DNA of 64,000 bases from Duganella sp. BJB480 (GCA_003416985.1 QVIN01000013.1:1-64000); one strand, 5' to 3'; positions 50,805 to 59,501 are shown, counted from the first letter of the stretch. Notes: generated by a model not told the origin, from the letters alone. Translations and numbers: made by a program.

Positions 50805-50834
50805 TTGGGTAATCGGGCCGGACTGTCTTACAAT
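50805..50834 (+). promoter_or_regulatory. Likely promoter of the secreted protein gene at 50861
   Basis: TTGGGT (50805-50810), 18 bases, then TACAAT (50829-50834), 26 bases before the ATG. Confidence 0.45.
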
Positions 50835-50860
50835 GTGTTTTTCTTTTAACATGAAATTAT

Positions 50861-51514
50861 ATGAAGAAACTCACCTTGCTGCCGCTGCTGTTGCTGTCCC
50901 TCGCCGCCCACGCCGACGAACGCGAATGGGTGCCATATAAGAAGCTGATCGATGAACTGCGCCTCGACAAGTTCTACGCCATCCCCGCCGCCGAGCGCGA
51001 CAAGCTCAACATGTACATCACGGTCAAGCCGCGCAACGCCGCCTACAAGCCGGCCGACGTGGTGTTGACCGTGGTGCACGGCAGCGAGCGCCAGGTGCTG
51101 ACGCCGCTGTCGGCCGACTACCGCATGACGGTGGTGCCGAATCCCAAATGGCTGACGGACGACACCAAGATCATGACCAGCCTGCCCAAGGAAGAGAAAT
51201 CGAAGGTGGATTACGAAGTCACCACGCCGCTGCCCGAGGGTACGCAATGGAACTACACGCCGGTGATGAGCAGCGTGGCGCAGATGAACCAGGTGATCAA
51301 GAAGATGGCCGGCGCGCTGAGCATGTTCGCGCCCAGCGCCAAAGCGGTGGTGTTCAAGTTCAGCAAGCCGGCGCAACTGAAGGTGGGCGAGATGGCCTAC
51401 ACCACCGACGCCAGGAACCAGATCAGGCTCAAGCCCGAGTCCGCATGGCTGAAGGAGAATCCGCTGATGGTGGCGTCCGAGCGGCCGATCGAGGCCAGAC
51501 TGGACAGCGAATAA
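50861..51514 (+). CDS. Secreted protein of unknown function
   Basis: The 217-residue protein has a signal peptide (MKKLTLLPLLLLSLAAHA, cleavage about 18) and a soluble mature part rich in beta-type stretches, Lys and Pro, with no cysteine. No family is recognised with confidence. A nearby ATG 10 bases upstream is in another frame. It is a single gene between dnaX (divergent) and the SRP RNA (convergent) and shares a bidirectional terminator with that RNA. Confidence 0.7.
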   Translation: MKKLTLLPLLLLSLAAHADEREWVPYKKLIDELRLDKFYAIPAAERDKLNMYITVKPRNAAYKPADVVLTVVHGSERQVLTPLSADYRMTVVPNPKWLTDDTKIMTSLPKEEKSKVDYEVTTPLPEGTQWNYTPVMSSVAQMNQVIKKMAGALSMFAPSAKAVVFKFSKPAQLKVGEMAYTTDARNQIRLKPESAWLKENPLMVASERPIEARLDSE

Positions 51515-51528
51515 ATCAGCGAGCAAAT

Positions 51529-51557
51529 AAAAAAAGCTGCCCTTGGCAGCTTTTTTA
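51529..51557. terminator. Bidirectional terminator (secreted protein gene / SRP RNA)
   Basis: AAGCTGCC-CTT-GGCAGCTT with an A-run on the left and a T-run on the right works in both directions: for the plus-strand gene ending at 51514 and for the minus-strand SRP RNA ending near 51570. Confidence 0.88.
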
Positions 51558-51569
51558 ATATTCCCGAAG

Positions 51570-51671
51570 GAGGCGAGCCTGATCTGCGGCACTTATGGTT
51601 AATAGCCGTGGCTGCTTCGTTCCCGACCTGACCAGGTTAGCCATGCCACAATGCGCAGGGGCCCGCCGAGG
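51570..51671 (-). ncRNA. ffs: Signal recognition particle RNA (4.5S, small bacterial type)
   Basis: The minus strand contains the conserved SRP domain IV: GGTCAGGTCGGGAACGAAGCAGCC (given in pieces: GGTCAGG, GGAA tetraloop region, GAAGCAGCC). Its flanks pair into one long hairpin (ends GGCGGGCC with GGCTCGCC). Total about 100 nt, matching 4.5S RNA. It binds Ffh and targets membrane proteins co-translationally. It starts about 12 bases after the ubiD stop and ends at a shared terminator. Ends are estimated to a few bases. Confidence 0.92.
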
Positions 51672-51682
51672 GCAATTATAAC

Positions 51683-53167
51683 CTACAGGCCCAACTCCTG
51701 CCAAATCTGATCGACGCGCGCCCTCACCTCGGGCGTCATGCTGATCGTGGTGCCCCACTCGCGCGTAGTTTCGCCCGGCCACTTGTTGGTGGCGTCGATG
51801 CCCATCTTGCTGCCCAGGCCGCTCACCGGCGAGGCGAAGTCCAGGTAGTCGATCGGCGTGTTGTCGACCAGCGTGGTGTCGCGGGTCGGGTCGACGCGGG
51901 TCGTGATGGCCCAGATCACCTCGTTCCAGTCGCGGATGTTGACGTCCTCGTCCACCACCACGATGAACTTGGTGTACATGAACTGGCGCAGGAAGCTCCA
52001 CACGCCGAACATCACGCGCTTGGCGTGGCCGGCGTACTGCTTCTTGATCTGCACCACCGCCATGCGGTAGCTGCAGCCCTCGGCCGGCAGGTGGAAATCG
52101 GTGATCTCCGGGAACTGCTTCTGCAGCAGCGGCACGAACACCTCGTTCAGCGCCAGGCCCAGGATGGCCGGCTCGTCGGGCGGCTTGCCGGTATAGGTCG
52201 AGTGATAGATGGGATCGCGGCGCATCGTGATGCGGTCGATGGTGAACACGGGGAACGAGTCCTGCTCGTTGTAATAGCCGGTGTGGTCGCCGTACGGGCC
52301 TTCCAATGCGTGCTCGTAGCCGCTCGAATGGTTTTCGTCCGGGTAGATATGCCCCTCCAGCACGATCTCCGCCGAGGCCGGCACGCGCAGCTCGCTGCCG
52401 ATGGCCTTGACCAGCTCGGTGCGGCTGCCGCGCAGCAGGCCGGCGAACTGGTATTCCGACAGGCTGTCCGGCACCGGCGTCACCGCGCCTAATATAGTGG
52501 CGGGATCGGCGCCCAGCGCCACGCAGATCGGATACGGCTGCCCCTTGCTCTGGATGGCGTGCTCGCGGAAGTCCAGCGCCCCGCCACGGTGGGCCAGCCA
52601 GCGCATGATGACCTTGTTCGGCCCCAGCACCTGCTGGCGGTAGATGCCCAGGTTCTGGCGCTTCTTATTAGGCCCCTTGGTGATCACCAGGCCCCAGGTG
52701 ATCAGCGGCGCGATATCGCCCGGCCAGCAGTGCTGGATCGGCAACTTCGCCAAATCGACATCGGCGCCCTCCCACACGATCTCCTGGCACGGCGCGCCGC
52801 GCAACTCCTTGGGCGCCATGTCCCACACGGCCTTGACCAGCGAGCCCATGCCCATCAGGTCCTTGAAGCCCTTGGGCGGTTCCGGCTCCTTCAGGCGCGC
52901 CAGCACATGGCCGATCTTGCGCAGCTCGCTGACGTTGTCGGCCCCCATGCCCAGCGCCACGCGGCGCTCGGTGCCGAACAGATTGCCCAGCACCGGCATG
53001 CTGTGTCCGGTCGGATTCTGGAACAGCAAAGCCGGCCCGCCGGCCCGCAAAGTGCGGTCGCAGACCTCGGTCATCTCCAAATGCGGCGAAACAGGGACCA
53101 AAATGGGTTTAAGTTCGCCCATTCGTTGCAGTTGAGAAATAAAATCTCGCAAATCAGAATATTTCAT
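51683..53167 (-). CDS. ubiD: 4-hydroxy-3-polyprenylbenzoate decarboxylase UbiD
   Basis: The 494-residue protein matches UbiD along its length: MKYSDLRDFISQLQRMGELK, LFGTERRVALGMG, the PHCWPGD-like QHCWPGDIAPLITW, GADPATILGAVTPVPD, and the DEDVNIRDWNEVIWAITTRVDP block that carries the Arg/Glu residues for prenylated FMN and catalysis. It decarboxylates the ubiquinone precursor and needs UbiX-made cofactor. A single-gene unit; the SRP RNA follows. Confidence 0.95.
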   Translation of the reverse strand: MKYSDLRDFISQLQRMGELKPILVPVSPHLEMTEVCDRTLRAGGPALLFQNPTGHSMPVLGNLFGTERRVALGMGADNVSELRKIGHVLARLKEPEPPKGFKDLMGMGSLVKAVWDMAPKELRGAPCQEIVWEGADVDLAKLPIQHCWPGDIAPLITWGLVITKGPNKKRQNLGIYRQQVLGPNKVIMRWLAHRGGALDFREHAIQSKGQPYPICVALGADPATILGAVTPVPDSLSEYQFAGLLRGSRTELVKAIGSELRVPASAEIVLEGHIYPDENHSSGYEHALEGPYGDHTGYYNEQDSFPVFTIDRITMRRDPIYHSTYTGKPPDEPAILGLALNEVFVPLLQKQFPEITDFHLPAEGCSYRMAVVQIKKQYAGHAKRVMFGVWSFLRQFMYTKFIVVVDEDVNIRDWNEVIWAITTRVDPTRDTTLVDNTPIDYLDFASPVSGLGSKMGIDATNKWPGETTREWGTTISMTPEVRARVDQIWQELGL

Positions 53168-53660
53168 TGTTTTTTAATTTTTTCTTACAGCGCAGCATAC
53201 TGTTTAAAAAGACAGGTCAAGTAGTTGATTTTATTGGTTTTAGCCGCAATACAAGCAAAAAAGTAAGATTTATAAGTTATAGCTTTGCTCCGCGTTAGTA
53301 TTGACTTGATATAAAACGGCTTCTACAATTTGCCCTACTTGAAGAGAACACGGTTCAGCACGGGTTGAGCCCGGTAAGCGGACCACGCAAATGTGTTGCT
53401 CATTCATTCACGGAGTCGGGGCTCCACATGACATTTTAAGGAGTGTTTTCAAAAGGCGTCTGCCTTACCCCCGAAAGAAGTTGTATTGCGACTGATCGAA
53501 TACCACAGGGAAACATCAGCTCAAGCAAGCAATGACGGCGTCCAACGCGCGCTCCCAGCGGCGACGGACGATGATATTTCTGATGCACGGCATTAGCACC
53601 CGGTTAGCTGCGTTCAACGCTGGCGGGGACCCGCTTTTACGGACATTTCAGGGGAACTCT
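53168..53660. other. 493-bp intergenic region with promoter and long leader
   Basis: The left part (53168-53300) is AT-rich and may hold the ubiD promoter. A near-consensus promoter at 53301-53329 fires rightwards. The following 325 bases to the transglycosylase ATG contain short inverted repeats (for example around 53364-53376, CGGGTTGAGCCCG) and a three-codon ATG ACA TTT TAA frame at 53428. The coding frame stays open upstream from 53532, but those codons lack a ribosome site. No known riboswitch class is recognised. Confidence 0.5.
53301..53329 (+). promoter_or_regulatory. Strong sigma-70 promoter of the transglycosylase gene
   Basis: TTGACT (53301-53306), exactly 17 bases, then TACAAT (53324-53329). 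Predicted start near 53336, giving a leader of about 325 nt. Confidence 0.7.
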
Positions 53661-54551
53661 ATGATTAATCGTTTCAACGGTGCAACGCAGTTTGCCCGCA
53701 CCATGGCTCGCCAGCCAGCAGCGTGGTTCTCCACGACTCGCGTTTCGGCAAAGGGTGTGTTGACCACCGCCCAGCACACTCTGACCATTCTGGGTGTGAC
53801 CGCTTTAGTAGTAATGGCAGTACTGTTTGTCCGTCCCGACCTGGCCAAGGCACTGAGCAACAGCCTGAACCACGAACCGGAAGTCGAAGCTGTCGCCGTC
53901 GTGGCGCCGCCCCTGTCGGCCCTGATGGAAACGCCAGCCGCAACCCCGGCTGCCAGCACCGCCCCGCTGACCGCCGAGGAAAAAGCCCTGCTGGGCACGC
54001 AGAAGCAGCAACAATGGGTCACCTCCTGGCTGTCCAAGCGTTACCGCGTGGCGGGCGACGCCGCCAACATGCTGGTGTCCACCGCCTACCTGACGGCGCG
54101 CGAGATCAAGCTCGATCCGCTGCTGATCCTGGCCGTGATGGCGATCGAGTCGGGCCTGAATCCGTTCGCGGAAAGCCCGGTCGGCGCGCAGGGCCTGATG
54201 CAGGTGATGTCCAAGGTGCACCACGATAAATTCCAGGAAATGGGTGGCCTGCAGGCCGCGCTCAATCCGGTGGCCAACATCCGTGTCGGCTCGCTGATCC
54301 TGAAGGACTACGTCACCCGTGGCGGTTCGGTCGAAGCCGGCCTGAAGATCTACGTCGGCGCCGCCGCGTTCGAACACGACGACGGCTACGGCTCGAAAGT
54401 GCTGGCCGAGTACCAGCGCCTGAAGCAGGTCTCGGCAGGCAAGAAAGTGCCGACCATCACGCCAATGATGGCCGCCGCGCCAGCCAAGCCTACCCCGCCG
54501 GTCGCGGCGGTTGAGAAGTCGGTCAGCGGCACCCAGATCGCCGGCCTCTGA
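53661..54551 (+). CDS. Lytic transglycosylase (SLT-type), membrane-anchored
   Basis: The 296-residue protein has one membrane segment (about 40-57), a Pro/Ala/Thr-rich linker (about 75-105) and a C-terminal SLT domain. The catalytic glutamate is E163 in MAIESGLNPFAESPVGAQGLMQVM, followed by NPVANIRVGSLIL and a terminal Ala/Pro tail. Such enzymes cut peptidoglycan strands. The usual AYNAG motif is replaced by KIYVGAAAF. The ATG at 53661 follows AGGGGAA; upstream in-frame starts lack a site. Long leader and own terminator. Confidence 0.85.
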   Translation: MINRFNGATQFARTMARQPAAWFSTTRVSAKGVLTTAQHTLTILGVTALVVMAVLFVRPDLAKALSNSLNHEPEVEAVAVVAPPLSALMETPAATPAASTAPLTAEEKALLGTQKQQQWVTSWLSKRYRVAGDAANMLVSTAYLTAREIKLDPLLILAVMAIESGLNPFAESPVGAQGLMQVMSKVHHDKFQEMGGLQAALNPVANIRVGSLILKDYVTRGGSVEAGLKIYVGAAAFEHDDGYGSKVLAEYQRLKQVSAGKKVPTITPMMAAAPAKPTPPVAAVEKSVSGTQIAGL

Positions 54552-54572
54552 TTTCGGCACGCCAGGCAGACC

Positions 54573-54598
54573 AAGCCACCTTGCGAGGTGGCTTTTTT
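54573..54598 (+). terminator. Terminator of the transglycosylase gene
   Basis: AAGCCACCT-TGCG-AGGTGGCTT followed by a T-run, 22 bases after the stop. Confidence 0.88.
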
Positions 54599-54610
54599 AC
54601 GCCTGGACGA

Positions 54611-55309
54611 TCAGTGCGGACAGGTGCTGACCTTGGTTTTGACGCCGTCCCGGAACGGATCGCGGCCGCCGGTCAAGCTATTGGACTCCATCACCGCACA
54701 ATAACTGCCGTCGCCCGAACGCACACGCGTCATGAGGCGGCCATCGGGCGTGGTGAAGTTTTCGAACGTCGTGCCCTCGTCCCCCACGAAGGCGCCACCC
54801 AGCTTGGCCGCCAGCGCCGTGGTGTTGTTGGCGATCTTCTTGTCGTGAGGATTCCAGGCTTCCTTGCGCAGCTGACGGTCGACGGCGGCGGCGCTCTTGA
54901 GCGAGCGCTGCAGCAGGTCCTCGGCCGGCTTGGCGGGCGGCTGGGTGAACGGATCGGGCGGCGGCGTGGTCTGTGTGATGGCCTGCGGGGCTGGCGGCTG
55001 TGCAGGCTGCTGGATCGGCTGCGCTTGCGGCGTGGCCGGCAGCGGGGTCATGCGCGACGCGGCCGGCTCATGGACGGATTTCAGCTGCCTGGGCGGCGGC
55101 GCTGGCCGCCGCTGGGGAGGAACCACAAAGGGCGGCACAATGTAGGTGATGCCCGGCTGGGGCAGCACAGGCAGCAATGGCAGCCGCTCAGGCGCGCGCC
55201 AGCCGAGAAACGCCAGCACGTGAGCGCCGGCGATCAGCGCCAGCCAGCCACGGCGACGCCAGTCCGGCGTCCGCTCCAGGGTATGCAGTTCGATGATGCG
55301 CCTCGACAT
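54611..55309 (-). CDS. TonB-like membrane-anchored, proline-rich protein
   Basis: A 232-residue protein with a short cytosolic start, one membrane helix (about 22-38, containing GAHVLAF as in the His-bearing TonB helix), then a Pro/Gln/Ala-rich stretch (about 45-130). The C-terminal 100 residues end in CAVMESNSLTGG...STCPH with two cysteines. The layout resembles TonB, but the last part does not show the TonB C-terminal YP motif, so function is not assigned. It follows the nusB terminator, so it probably has its own promoter in 55310-55360. Confidence 0.65.
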   Translation of the reverse strand: MSRRIIELHTLERTPDWRRRGWLALIAGAHVLAFLGWRAPERLPLLPVLPQPGITYIVPPFVVPPQRRPAPPPRQLKSVHEPAASRMTPLPATPQAQPIQQPAQPPAPQAITQTTPPPDPFTQPPAKPAEDLLQRSLKSAAAVDRQLRKEAWNPHDKKIANNTTALAAKLGGAFVGDEGTTFENFTTPDGRLMTRVRSGDGSYCAVMESNSLTGGRDPFRDGVKTKVSTCPH

Positions 55310-55362
55310 TAATTGAAAATCAACTGATTCTGCGGCGCAATTCCCTCCCCGTCAAACCTCCA

Positions 55363-55399
55363 ATAAAAAAAGCCACCGCAAGATACCTTGGGTGGCTTC
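55363..55399 (-). terminator. Terminator downstream of nusB
   Basis: Arms AAGCCACC (55370-55377) and GGTGGCTT (55391-55398) with a 13-base loop; on the minus strand followed by a run of seven T. It lies 20 bases past the nusB stop. Confidence 0.8.
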
Positions 55400-55418
55400 G
55401 GACAGTACCGGACGCTGC

Positions 55419-55889
55419 TTAGCGTTTCTTGTCGGCGGCGACTTCGTCTGGGCGGACGCGGGCGGCCAGCTTGTCCAGCACGCCGTTGACGTATTTGTGG
55501 CCGTCGATACCGCCGAACGACTTGGTCAGCTCGACCGCCTCGTTGATGACGACGCGGTAAGGGATCTCCAGGTTGTTCTTCAGCTCGAACGCGCCGATCA
55601 GCAGCACCGCGTGCTCGATCGGCGACAGTTCGCCGATGCCGCGGTCGACCAGCGGCGCGAAGCTTTCGCGCAGCGCCACCGAATCCTTGATCGCGCCGTA
55701 CAGCAGCACCGTGAAGTGGTCGCCGTCGGCCTTGTCGAAGCCGTGCGCGGCGCGGATGTTGTTCACCACGGTGGCGGCGTCTTCATTGTTCAGCAGCCAC
55801 TGATATAAACCCTGCAACGCAAACTCGCGCGCACGATGGCGCGGCGTGCGGTTCTTGCTGGGGTTGGCGTGCAAAATTTTATCTGTCAT
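55419..55889 (-). CDS. nusB: Transcription antitermination factor NusB
   Basis: The 156-residue all-helical protein matches NusB (RHRAREFALQGLYQWLLN near the start; SPIEHAVLLIGAFELK, IPYRVVINEAVELTKSFGGIDGHKYVNGVLDKLA). It works with NusE on boxA RNA in rRNA antitermination. It follows ribH by 84 bases, the common ribH-nusB order. Confidence 0.96.
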   Translation of the reverse strand: MTDKILHANPSKNRTPRHRAREFALQGLYQWLLNNEDAATVVNNIRAAHGFDKADGDHFTVLLYGAIKDSVALRESFAPLVDRGIGELSPIEHAVLLIGAFELKNNLEIPYRVVINEAVELTKSFGGIDGHKYVNGVLDKLAARVRPDEVAADKKR

Positions 55890-55973
55890 GGTTATACCTG
55901 TTCTTAAATACTTACAAAATCCGGCTCAGTGCGCCGGCGCATACCGGCACACTGCGCCGTTTCCTACCTGTTC

Positions 55974-56462
55974 TTACTCGTCGTCGCCCTGATCCTGGTG
56001 CAGCTCTTCCAGCGCGATGGTCAGATTGGCCATCTCCACCGCCACGCGCGCCGCATCGGCGCCTTTTTCGGCCATGCGGACCTCGGCCTGCTCGTCGTTC
56101 TCGGTGGTCAGGATCGCGTTAGCGATAGGAATACCATAATCCAGGCCGATGCGGGTGATGCCGGCGCCCGATTCGTTCGAGACCAGCTCGAAGTGGTAGG
56201 TTTCGCCACGGATCACCGCGCCCAGCGCGACCAGCGCGTCGAACTGCTGCGACTCGGCCATCTTCTGCAGCACCAGCGGCACTTCCAGCGCGCCCGGCAC
56301 GGTCACGTGCAGCACGTCCTCGTCGGCCACGCCCAGGTGCTTGAGCTCGGCCAGGCAGGCCGACAGCAGGCCGTGGCACACATCTTCGTTGAAACGCGCT
56401 TGGACGATGCCGATACGCAGGCCGTCGCCGGACAAATTGGTTTCGTAGCTTCCTACAGTCAT
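55974..56462 (-). CDS. ribH: 6,7-dimethyl-8-ribityllumazine synthase RibH
   Basis: The 162-residue protein matches lumazine synthase (IVQARFNEDVCHGLLSACLAEL; VTVPGALEVPLVLQKMAESQQFDALVALGAVIRGETYHFELVSNESG in pieces). It joins the pyrimidinedione with dihydroxybutanone phosphate. It lies 27 bases after the ribBA-type gene, forming one operon with it and nusB. The acidic C-terminal tail (HQDQGDDE) is common in this family. Confidence 0.96.
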   Translation of the reverse strand: MTVGSYETNLSGDGLRIGIVQARFNEDVCHGLLSACLAELKHLGVADEDVLHVTVPGALEVPLVLQKMAESQQFDALVALGAVIRGETYHFELVSNESGAGITRIGLDYGIPIANAILTTENDEQAEVRMAEKGADAARVAVEMANLTIALEELHQDQGDDE

Positions 56463-56489
56463 GGAGTGCCTCTTGTGTGTTGGGTTGAA

Positions 56490-57599
56490 TTAGTTCGGTT
56501 TGGCCATGTAGCCGGTCACTTCGAGGTCGAAGCCCGTCATCGACGGCATCTTGCGCGGGCTGGCCAGCAGCTGCATCTTGCACACGCCGACTTCACGCAG
56601 GATCTGCGCGCCGATGCCGTAGCTGCGCAGGTCCATGCTGGCGGCGCGGCCCTTGGGCTTGGCTTCCGGCTTGCCCAGCGCGTCGAACTGGGCGAAGAAC
56701 TGCTCCGCCGTCTCCTCGCAGTTGAGCAGCACGATCACGCCGCGCTCGGACGCCTTGACCGCCGCCAGCGACGACGACAGGTTCCACGAGTGGGTGGTCG
56801 CCTCCGACTCCAGGATGTCGAGGATGGACACCGGCTGGTGCACGCGCACCAGGGTTTCCTTGGTCTTTTCGATGTCGCCGTGCACCAGCGCCAGGTGCGC
56901 CGAGCCGCTCGGCTTGTCGCGGAAGGCGATCATGCGGAAGTCGCCCTGCGCGGTCTTGAGCGGACGCTCGCCGATCTTCTCGACCAGCGATTCGTTGCGG
57001 CTGCGGTAGTGGATCAGGTCGGCGATGGTGCCGATCTTCAGGCCGTGTTCCTTGGCGAACTCCAGCAGGTCCGGCAGGCGCGCCATGGTGCCGTCGTCCT
57101 TCATGATCTCGCAGATCACGGAGGCCGGGGTCAGGCCGGCCATGGCGGTCAGGTCGCAGCCGGCTTCGGTATGGCCGGCGCGCATCAGCACGCCGCCAGG
57201 CTGGGCCTTCAGCGGGAAGATGTGGCCGGGCTGGACGATGTCCGACGGCTGGGTATTCTTGGCCACCGCCACCTGGATGGTCTTGGCGCGGTCGGCCGCC
57301 GAGATGCCGGTGGTCACGCCCTCGGCCGCCTCGATCGACACGGTAAAATTGGTGCCGAAGGCGGTGCCGTTACGGGCCGACATCATCGACAGGTTCAACT
57401 GGTCGCAGCGCTCTTCGGTCAGCGTCAGGCAGACCAGGCCGCGCGCGTGCTTGACCATGAAATTAATGGCTTCAGGCGTCACAAAGTCCGCCGCGAGCAC
57501 CAGGTCGCCTTCGTTTTCCCGGTCTTCTTCGTCGACCAGGATCACCATGCGGCCAGCGCGCAATTCGGCGACGATTTCTTCGGTGCTGGAAATTGACAT
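56490..57599 (-). CDS. ribB: 3,4-dihydroxy-2-butanone-4-phosphate synthase with degenerate GTP cyclohydrolase II half (ribBA annotated; RibBX type)
   Basis: The 369-residue protein has a complete N-terminal DHBP synthase (about 1-205: VDEEDRENEGDLV, KHARGLVCL, HTEAGCDL), which makes the four-carbon unit from ribulose 5-phosphate. The C-terminal 160 residues align with GTP cyclohydrolase II but lack the zinc cysteines: the usual VRVHSECLTGD...RRCDCG segment reads VRVHQPVSILDILE and has no CxC. The two remaining cysteines lie elsewhere. So only the RibB activity is expected, as described for proteobacterial RibBX. Upstream lies ribE after 150 bases; ribH follows. Confidence 0.92.
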   Translation of the reverse strand: MSISSTEEIVAELRAGRMVILVDEEDRENEGDLVLAADFVTPEAINFMVKHARGLVCLTLTEERCDQLNLSMMSARNGTAFGTNFTVSIEAAEGVTTGISAADRAKTIQVAVAKNTQPSDIVQPGHIFPLKAQPGGVLMRAGHTEAGCDLTAMAGLTPASVICEIMKDDGTMARLPDLLEFAKEHGLKIGTIADLIHYRSRNESLVEKIGERPLKTAQGDFRMIAFRDKPSGSAHLALVHGDIEKTKETLVRVHQPVSILDILESEATTHSWNLSSSLAAVKASERGVIVLLNCEETAEQFFAQFDALGKPEAKPKGRAASMDLRSYGIGAQILREVGVCKMQLLASPRKMPSMTGFDLEVTGYMAKPN

Positions 57600-57748
57600 T
57601 TTTAATCCTTTGTAGCGGAGCTGGAACAGGGCGCTATTTTAAAGGATTTACGCCCGCCCCACCGCAAAAGGCCGCTTTTATCCGCCAAATGGCCGACTTT
57701 GACGGGCGTCTTCTGGACTATTTGCCAATATTTCAGCGATTGGGCCGC

Positions 57749-58384
57749 TTATTTGCCGGCGGCGCCCACCGACACCATGCGCTCGACGTAGCGGGCGATC
57801 AGATCGATCTCCAGGTTGACCTGCTTGCCCACTTCGAGGTGCTTGAGGGTGGTCATGGCGATGGTGTGCGGGATCAGGTTGATCGAGAACTGGCACACCA
57901 GGTCCTTGCCGGCGCCGATATCGGTCACGCGGTTGACCGTCAGCGAGACGCCGTTGACGACGATCGAGCCCTTGAAGGCCAGGAATTTGGCCAGCGCTTG
58001 CGGCGCTTCGATCACCAGCTCCCACGACTCGCCCACCGCCTCGAACTTGCGCACCACGCCCAGGCCATCGACGTGGCCGGTCACCAGGTGGCCGCCCAGG
58101 CGCTCGCTCAGCGTGACGGCTTTTTCAAGGTTCACCTCGGTCAGCGTGTCGAGGCCGACGGTGCAGTTCAGGCTTTCGCGCGAGACATCGACGCGGAAGT
58201 TGCTGGCATCCTTTTCCACCACGGTCATGCAGGCGCCATTGATGGCGATCGAATCGCCCAACGCGACGTCGGCCAGCGGCAGGCCGCCGGCGTTGATGTC
58301 CAGGCGCACGCCCGCGAACGAGCCGCCTTCGAGCGGCTTGACCGATTCAATTTTGCCGATAGCGGCGACAATTCCAGTAAACAT
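57749..58384 (-). CDS. ribE: Riboflavin synthase, alpha subunit
   Basis: The 211-residue protein starts MFTGIVAAIGKI and has two tandem lumazine-binding repeats (MTVVEKDASNFRVDVSRESL; GHVDGLGVV; VNGVSLTVNRV; ...). It converts two lumazines to riboflavin and the pyrimidinedione. It follows ribD by 12 bases, so they share a transcript. Called ribE or ribC depending on species. Confidence 0.95.
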   Translation of the reverse strand: MFTGIVAAIGKIESVKPLEGGSFAGVRLDINAGGLPLADVALGDSIAINGACMTVVEKDASNFRVDVSRESLNCTVGLDTLTEVNLEKAVTLSERLGGHLVTGHVDGLGVVRKFEAVGESWELVIEAPQALAKFLAFKGSIVVNGVSLTVNRVTDIGAGKDLVCQFSINLIPHTIAMTTLKHLEVGKQVNLEIDLIARYVERMVSVGAAGK

Positions 58385-58396
58385 GTGAGTGCAATC

Positions 58397-59494
58397 TTAA
58401 TGATGAGTGAATCGTGCAAGGATACGCAAATCTTCGCCGATCTGCTTGACCTCGTGGTATTTCAGCTGCTGCCGCTGCGACAGCTCGGCCAGCGCCGGCA
58501 AGGCGAACATGCCTTGCGCATCGCCCAGCAGCATCGGCGCCAGGTAGACCAGCAGCTCGTCCACGCAAGCTTCGCGGATCAGTGAGCCGTTGAGCTTGCC
58601 GCCTGCTTCGACGTGCAGCTCGTTGATCTGGCGCCGGCCCAGTTCGCGCATCAGCTCGGGCAGGTCGACCTTGCCGCTGGCGTTGGGCAGCAGGATGATT
58701 TCCGCGCCCGTCGCCAGCAGCGCGGCCTCTTTCTCGGGATTGGCCACCGCCGCAGCGATCCAGGTGCCGCCGCCCTGCAGCACCTTGGCGGACGGATCGA
58801 TGTCGAGCTTGCTGTCGACGACGATGCGGCGCGGCTGGCGTGGCGTTTCCACCGCGCGCACGTTGAGCTGCGGATCGTCGGCCTTGACGGTGCCGATGCC
58901 GGTCAGGATGGCGCAGGCGCGCGCGCGCCAGGCGTGGCCGTCGGCGCGTGCTTCCGGCCCGGTGATCCACTGGCTGACGCCGTTGTGCAGCGCCGTCATG
59001 CCGTCCAGGCTGGCGGCGGTCTTCATACGCACCCATGGCAGGCCACGCGTCATGCGCGAGAAGAACCCAATGTTCAGCTCGTATGCCTGTTCGGCCAGCA
59101 GGCCGACGCTGGTCTCGATGCCGGCGGCGGCCAGCTTGGCCATGCCCTGCCCGGCCACCAGCGGATTCGGGTCTTCCATCGCCGCCACCACGCGGCCCAG
59201 ACCGGCGCGCACCAGCGCGTCCGAGCATGGCGGCGTGCGGCCGTGGTGGTTGCACGGTTCCAGCGTGACGTAGGCGGTGGCGCCGCGCACGTCGTGGCCG
59301 CGTGCCTGCGCATCCTTGAGCGCCTGGATTTCCGCGTGGTCGCTGCCGGCCTGCTGGGTGACGCCGGCGCCGATCACCTGCCCGTCGCGCACGATCACGC
59401 AGCCGATGTGCGGGTTCGGCGAGGTGGTGTACAGCCCTTTCGCGGCCCATTCCAGCGCCAGCGTCATGCCTTCGAGATCGTTGTTGATGTCCAC
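58397..59494 (-). CDS. ribD: Bifunctional deaminase/reductase RibD
   Basis: A 365-residue protein with an N-terminal zinc deaminase (HAEIQALKDA, TLEPCNHHGRTPPC) and a C-terminal reductase (MKTAASLDGMTAL, SQWITGPEARADGH, ELHVEAGGKLNGSLI). It carries out steps 2 and 3 of the pathway. The GTG at 59494 with AAGGAC just upstream is preferred: it lies 8 bases after the stop of the fimT-like gene and restores the family N-terminus. An internal ATG at 59467 would remove nine residues. The frame stays open further upstream into the pilin gene, a shadow. Confidence 0.93.
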   Translation of the reverse strand: MDINNDLEGMTLALEWAAKGLYTTSPNPHIGCVIVRDGQVIGAGVTQQAGSDHAEIQALKDAQARGHDVRGATAYVTLEPCNHHGRTPPCSDALVRAGLGRVVAAMEDPNPLVAGQGMAKLAAAGIETSVGLLAEQAYELNIGFFSRMTRGLPWVRMKTAASLDGMTALHNGVSQWITGPEARADGHAWRARACAILTGIGTVKADDPQLNVRAVETPRQPRRIVVDSKLDIDPSAKVLQGGGTWIAAAVANPEKEAALLATGAEIILLPNASGKVDLPELMRELGRRQINELHVEAGGKLNGSLIREACVDELLVYLAPMLLGDAQGMFALPALAELSQRQQLKYHEVKQIGEDLRILARFTHH

Positions 59495-59501
59495 GTTGTC
59501 C

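Noticed and set aside
56462..58384. FMN riboswitch near the rib genes
   Set aside because: The conserved RFN strings are not visible in the gaps 57600-57748 or 56463-56489, nor upstream of ribD, where pilin genes abut.
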